Positions 43,261-48,238 of a stretch of DNA of 48,238 nucleotides are shown in pieces. The translations under genes were made by a program, and so were the position numbers. This DNA comes from Amanita rubescens (Eukaryota; Basidiomycota; Agaricomycetes; Agaricales; Amanitaceae): the NCBI GenBank assembly GCA_015039365.1, contig WION01000400.1:1-48238 (forward strand), in the 5' to 3' direction. Within the stretch, counting starts at the first letter, position 1. Each line of letters opens with the position of its first letter. Under the pieces are notes generated by a model. The model was not told where the DNA came from and ran no database searches. It worked only from the letters and a program-made list of their open reading frames with translations.

Positions 43261-43653
43261 ACCTAATACGGCAGGTGTCAAATATTTGTCATTCATACAC
43301 TTTGACTTGTCGACAAAGACTGGAACCTCCTGGATCTGTCTCTATGCGAGTTTTATGCTTCAAATGGCCTTCAAGTTCAAGCACTTCCAATCGGACTTCG
43401 GATTTCGTGGCCGTCGGTCGCATGACCTGGATGACGTATTATTAAGACCTACGTCGTGAGGCCCGAGACCTGAGGGTTCGCGTCCCTAGGAGTTATGATG
43501 ACGGATGGTGAAGGGCCTCTTGTAAACTGGATACTGGCGTGGTAAGACCTGGTAAGACTCCTTACTACGTTGTGGTGTTAAGTCTAAGCGGGTCTATAAG
43601 CGGCTGACAAACACCTTGCACGTCGTGGGTTTGGGTGGGTACTCCTGCTACAA
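43261..43653. other. Spacer upstream of the pirin gene
   Basis: GACCTGAGGGTTCGCGTCCC near 43467-43486 resembles a Pol III B box (GGTTCGnnTCC), but no A box or cloverleaf is found. No gene supported. Confidence 0.35.
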
Positions 43654-44564
43654 ATGCGGACAATCGTCATAGTACTTATTGCGCTCACAGTCGCTCTCTT
43701 GTCTACATTGTACTCAACGATGACCTCGTCGGCTATCAGGATTCTGCCTCGTCTTAGCCAATTCCGTGGCCATGGTGATTATGGCTGGCTCAAGACATTC
43801 CACACATTCTCGTTTGTATCCTACCATGACCCCGCCCACGAATCTTATGGCCCACTGAGGGTCATCAACGAAGATCGGGTCGCGACAAAGAGGGGGTTCG
43901 ACACCCATTCCCATCACGAGTTTGAAATATTTTCCTACATTGTGTCCGGAGAGCTTCAGCAGTGAGCTTTCTTCTCGCTTCTATCTCACCCATTTGACTG
44001 ACTGGTATTTTTGACAGCAACGATTCGATGGGCAACACTGAAGTCATTGGCCGAGGAGATATTCAGATGACCTCTACAGGGACAGGCATATCACATTCCG
44101 AGTTTGTTCATGGTTCCGGACCTGTGCACTTTCTACAGATTTGGTCTACCCCGCACACGCGGGGTCTTAAACCAGCATATTTCACTCGACATTTTTCCGA
44201 TGCCGAGAAACTGAATAAGTGGGCGCGGGTGGTAGCTCCTGTCGGTTCGGAGGGCGTTGATGATAAACGCGAGGCGGCGGGGCCTGCGCCTGTTCACAGC
44301 GCGTTGACGATGTACGCGAGTCTGATTGAAAATGGTTTGAAGCTTGAACGCGAGATAAAGAGCAAGAAAGGTTACGTGCATGTGGTGATGACAAGTGGAT
44401 ATAAAGAAGGTGCCGGCGAAGGCGCGGCGGTGCGACTAGCGAGCGGAGGCGAGGATGTGATACTCCGCGAAGGAGATGGAGCATATTTGGCAGGGAAGGG
44501 AGGGCTTGTGGTTGAGAACGTCGGGGAGTCGCGGGCGGAGGTGGTGGTGTTTGAACTTGACTAG
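43654..44564 (+). CDS. Pirin family protein with N-terminal signal or anchor
   Basis: Exons 43654-43961 and 44018-44564 (56-nt intron) give 284 residues. Pirin motifs: FRGHGDYGWLKTFHTFSFVS, YGPLRVINEDRV, then GFDTHSHHEFEIFSYIVSGE and IQMTSTGTGISHSEFVHGSG. The His pair of THSHHE and the His/Glu of SHSEF match the four metal ligands of the cupin domain. Pirins are metal-binding bicupins, as nuclear co-regulators in animals and quercetin dioxygenases in some bacteria. This one begins MRTIVIVLIALTVALLSTLY, a strong hydrophobic segment absent from typical pirins, so secretion or membrane anchoring is possible. A second Met at residue 23 (MTSSAIRIL) would give the usual cytosolic form. The C-terminal cupin ends VENVGESRAEVVVFELD. 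Confidence 0.9.
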
Positions 44565-44735
44565 TAGTAGTAGCAACGGACTCTGGAGCGTTACATATTG
44601 TCACATCCTGTTTTCTTACCATCACCTTCGTTCCCTAGATTTACAATCCTTTTCTACTTCCTTCCATAATAACATCTTTCAAATCCTCGACCTTGGCCCA
44701 AGATAGCTTTCGCCATCACGGAAATTGATCGAACA

Positions 44736-45345
44736 GGAGGACGAGTGGTCACACAGGCTCATGCACCAAAAGCATGGAACAGCTGCTGATATGTAGACGT
44801 ACGGCTATACATATGAAACCTGCGCAAGGCCGGAGGATGATGGGTCAAGCCGGAATCAATGCGTCGTTTAATGATTTTTGGCCACTTGTCCAAGGTTCGT
44901 TAACGTTTACGAGTCACATATTTATCAATTTTTCGTACAATTTTACAGTATTCTTGATACTAGTCTAGGTATAACTTGACTGGACAATTAAAACGCTGTT
45001 CACCAATTTGCCGCGTTATTACTTCACAAATTTAATCCTGCACTCTAACACCGATCGTCCAATACTTCTTGACTCGAGTTGCGAAGATTGATGGTTACTC
45101 AACTATTTGCGGATAACGATCCCCTAAGGCGTTGATAGAATCCTCGGAGAGTGAATTCAGAAGGGGTTGAATCCATTAGACCCCACATCAAGGTGACATG
45201 CACGCTAGTTGCCGTGATCAGGTATCTGGCGTTCCGTTGGAACTCTGCCTTGTTCAGAATGGTGTTAATCCCTACACGTTTGTTGTACTGATGTCGACCG
45301 TTGGGTCCATTAGTAGTTATTCAACCAGTCTAATATGGGGGTCGT
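44736..45345. repeat. Segmental duplication, right copy (F-box tail pseudo-fragment)
   Basis: Direct, diverged copy of 42611-43260. The F-box-exon part has lost its frame by small deletions, for example GGCTCATGCACCAAAAGCAT against the parent GGTTCATGCACCGAAGGCGT, and a stop in TATGTAG. The 3' flank is kept to about 45345. Confidence 0.85.
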
Positions 45346-46256
45346 GAAGTATTTATCGCGCAGGTCACTCAGATCCTATGATCATGCATATCAGTGCGTG
45401 TTGTTTAATCTGGGAATGTTTGACCGACATTGATCGGATCGGTGCATGTGCAGGGTGCTGTTATCGCATGATGTCGAAGGAAAATAATTACTCCGAGGCG
45501 ACGCATGTATGCCTACTGTTCCTCTTGATCATAGATGAGTTAATTTGACAGAATATGCTTTTACTACTGACGAGAAACAAATTACAGTGTCCGTTCCCAG
45601 CGCAGAGCTTGGTAACCGGCTAATCCCTTCATGTTTCAACGCAATATGCCAGAATATGCCTTTATCGATAATTACTTAACGATGGTACACGATCTCTTGA
45701 AGTAAATCGAACCGGGATGGACCGACTGAGCTAAAGTAGAACTAGCCGTGAAGCTACCATTTGTCATTCATTGGTGATAAACCGGGCTACCCCCAAGGGG
45801 ACAAATGAAGCACAGCATTCATCCAAATTCGTGGGTGTCTGGGACTCCGGTATATCGTTCCGGGGGTTTCGTAATGCGGTCTACGTCGTGCACGTGTGCA
45901 TTCCTTTCCTCTTCTTGACCCCCAGTGCACAGCAGACGCCTACCTCGCACATTTATCTGTTTGTTTCACTTGCAGATATCATTGCTGACGTGTTTATCTC
46001 GCAATATCTCTTACACACCTCTGCATTCAACTTCAGCTCACTAATCTTTTTACATCAGCAGTGACTTCTTGTACACGTCATTTTGGCCTCACTGTGACCA
46101 ACACGGTGTTTCTTGTATTCTGTGTTCTTTTTGACAGCAAGACACTAGCATTGCTGTCTGGTGTACTATCTTGTAGGTTGTACCATGTGCTCTTCTCTCC
46201 AACTTAGCATTGTTTTAGGACACTGGGATCCCCTGTTGAAACATCTGTGAATTGTG
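45346..46256. other. Spacer before the GTPase gene, base-composition change
   Basis: No supported gene. A plus-strand frame at 45771-46064 lacks any domain and ends in T-rich, pyrimidine-rich DNA. From about 45900 the DNA becomes AT-richer than the rest of the window. Confidence 0.45.
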
Positions 46257-47584
46257 ATGGCTGAATCAAGTAGGCTGACTGAATTTGTACAACATAGTAT
46301 TTAACCTGTAATTTATACAGATGTGGGGGATATGGAAATACTCCAACAGCGCTACAACTGTCCCTGTTTTCGTATCCTTGTCATAGGCAGGGCCAATGCA
46401 GGCAAGACAACTATTCTTGAGAAGGTCTGTGGTGCAAAAAAGGGAACAACACCTATCATATATAATGAGAATGGTAAGTTGAACAAAAGCAAGCAGCTGC
46501 TTGTAAATAACCAGTACATTTAGATGAACAATTGATGCCTTCTGAGATAGATTTGATCCCCTCAGCTGAGGTAAGTTGAATGGTTCAAGTTCATAATGGT
46601 TACCACACTGGACAACAACTGTTCTTCAGAGAGGCATGCACAATATTGAGCATCAGATTACATACCCTGGAAGCAACTTCATCTTCCATGACTCTAAAGG
46701 TTTTGAAGCTGGTGCAATTGAGGAGATAAAAGATGTTTGGGCATTCATTGAGAAAAGGTCCTCTAAAACTGAGTTGAAGAATCAAATACATGTTATCTGG
46801 TAAAAATCTGATATTGATTGCTCACATGACCAACTAACAAGAAGCCTTTCTTAGGTATTGCATACCCATGGATGGCCCTCGCCCTCTGTTAGATGCAGAA
46901 CTTCAGTTCTTTAGTAAAGGCACAGGGAAAGGTAAGTTCTGAGGTCAATTGTCTAATGTCATTTGGATATGTTGCTAAGCATAGCCGGTTACCACTTGAC
47001 TTTTCTGTTCTTCCCATTATGTAAACAAGACACATTAAAAACATCGTTACAGTTCCCTTGGTGACCATTTTCACAAAATTTGATGGTCAAATCATCCAAG
47101 AATATGGTAAATTGGATGAAACCAAACATGAAAATAAGTGGGACAAAGCCAAAGAAAATGCTGAAGCTACTTTTCAGAGAGTTTATCTTCCTAAAGTTTT
47201 GGATACTGAGCACCCTCCAAGATCCTATGTACGATTGCAAGGTGAGAGTAATGAACATATCTGGCCTTGCACAAGATTAAATGACTTTGTTGAGCAGATA
47301 TGGACATTCCAGAGAGCAACTGTCCTGAATTGACTGAGAAGACAGCTGATGTAATTGACAACACTAGTTTATATCAGCTATTTGTTTCAACACAAATGAA
47401 CAACCTTGATCTCTGTGTTAAGGCAGCACTGAAGTGAGCATTGCATTTTAAATATTGATTTTTGAGTTCAAACTTGGATATTATTAGATATGCATTTGAT
47501 GGAAGTAAACCTGCACTGTGGGATAGTTTCTTCAGGGTTCTTTGCAGGTTTCCGCACTACTGGGTAGATTGCAAAATGCTTTGA
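46257..47584 (+). CDS. AIG1/G-domain-type P-loop GTPase, C-terminal end uncertain
   Basis: Exons 46257-46269, 46321-46473, 46524-46570, 46630-46799, 46855-46931, 47053-47241, 47298-47433 and 47488-47584 give 293 residues. The start MAESNVGDMEILQQRYNCP leads to the P-loop ILVIGRANAGKTTILEK. FHDSKGFEAG is a switch-II-like DxxG and VTIFTKFDG the base-recognition motif (TKxD). Such proteins form a large family in agaricomycetes. The function is unknown. Intron 46932-47052 (121 nt) is longer than others here. The stop at 47582-47584 may be due to a frameshift, since coding-like text in another frame continues with CFDVDIQITDSKKVDSN (47577-47630) and DVCFISVHEASSNFVLNSK (47727-47785). Confidence 0.75.
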
Positions 47585-48238
47585 TGTGGACATTCAAATT
47601 ACTGACTCAAAAAAGGTTGATAGCAATGTAAGTTTTCTTAAACTCTGGTGGCCCTGGATGACATTCAAAGCAGTTTGTAAGTCAAGTTTCTGATAAAGGG
47701 CTTGGTAGGCTGATATTATGTTCAGGATGTATGTTTTATTTCTGTGCATGAGGCATCATCCAATTTTGTGCTAAATAGCAAGATACCACAAATGTCAGTA
47801 ATCATCATCTATTCTGAATCTGGATTTGATAATAGATACATAACAGTGGGTAAGTGACATATGGGTGTTTGTGAATTTCTGATGTCATGGTATGATAGAC
47901 TGTGAGTGTAACATGGGATCCATTATTTGTTGCATCTTATCACACCACCACCAGCTAGTGAGTGAATATCTAGAATTAATCACCTAAGCAATTTCTGATA
48001 TCACCTTCAAATACCTGACAAACAGGTAAGTGATACCAGTCAAGCAATTTCATTTACATATCATATCTTACCTAATTATCAAAGCATGTGAGTTGTCTTT
48101 GCTAATATGTATATGACCTATGTAACTACAACATGTATAATTAATTCATGTTATGGAGTGCACGTAATCCTTTACCTGTCAGCAGCCTTCCCACATCTTG
48201 TTCCATGAGTAACAGAAAGTGGGTAACCCTGTAGTTCA
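47585..48238 (+). other. Right edge, probable continuation or relic exons
   Basis: Exon-like text at 47577-47630 and 47727-47850 (HEASSNFVLNSKIPQMSV, then IIIYSESGFDNRYITVG before GTAAGTG) suggests a longer GTPase gene or a second, broken one. AT-rich. The window ends before this can be resolved. Confidence 0.45.

Noticed and set aside
43460..43490. Possible tRNA from a B-box-like sequence
   Set aside because: No A box and no cloverleaf around it.
45771..46064. 97-codon plus-strand frame
   Set aside because: No domain, ends in a T-rich stretch and no intron-exon support.
1..48238. CRISPR array, operons, bacterial promoters or plasmid origins
   Set aside because: The window is intron-rich fungal nuclear DNA; no regularly spaced repeats or prokaryotic signals were seen.

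Overview
This is nuclear DNA of a filamentous basidiomycete, most likely an Agaricomycete. Genes are dense and cut by many 45-65 nt GT-AG introns. The window carries lineage-typical families: a fungal-type (FunK1) protein kinase, a DUF6534-type membrane protein, F-box/LRR proteins, a vezatin-type myosin-binding protein and small heat-shock proteins (sHSPs). Exon structures below were built by hand from frame continuity and splice signals, without transcripts.

Layout, left to right. An F-box protein (615-2087) is followed by a six-exon hemerythrin-like protein (2751-3713) with an inverted, partly deleted copy of itself beside it (3781-3997). Next come an internally deleted sHSP relic (4143-4284) and an intact sHSP gene (5248-5817). 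From 6411 to 20611 the main structure is a large inverted repeat: two ~3.3 kb arms (6411-9697 and 17342-20611) each carry a nitronate monooxygenase relic and a FunK1 kinase. The right kinase is open throughout. The left one has a stop codon inside the motif that corresponds to DFG. The ~7.6 kb between the arms holds a RING/coiled-coil protein resembling TRAIP, ribosomal protein L11, a second RING/coiled-coil protein, an sHSP and an unrecognised gene.

The segment 20700-29800 is accessory and rich in insertions. It has fragments of unrecognised genes, a ~2 kb segment (21586-23553) with matching inverted ends that holds a Pro/Gln-rich ORF and part of a widespread agaricomycete family, a small beta-rich ORF, a 1556 bp DNA transposon with 8 bp target duplications and hAT-like ends that splits an ORF (26448-28003), and a degenerate kinase. 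A DUF6534 membrane protein gene (30252-32118) follows.

The right third has two head-to-head sHSP genes (33302-33884 minus, 34721-35286 plus) with perfect heat-shock elements, a Ser/Thr-rich single-pass membrane protein, a tRNA-Asn with an apparent 4-nt intron, a vezatin-like protein, an F-box/LRR protein whose 3' end is duplicated beyond the neighbouring pirin gene, and an AIG1-like P-loop GTPase in clearly more AT-rich DNA at the right edge.

There are no operons. The genes are connected mainly by duplication: repeated sHSP units sharing promoter and 3' flank, the kinase inverted repeat, the hemerythrin relic and the F-box tail duplication. I see no clearly new multi-gene system. The most unusual items are the asymmetric kinase inverted repeat, the repeated sHSP units, the two inserted elements and the very short tRNA intron.
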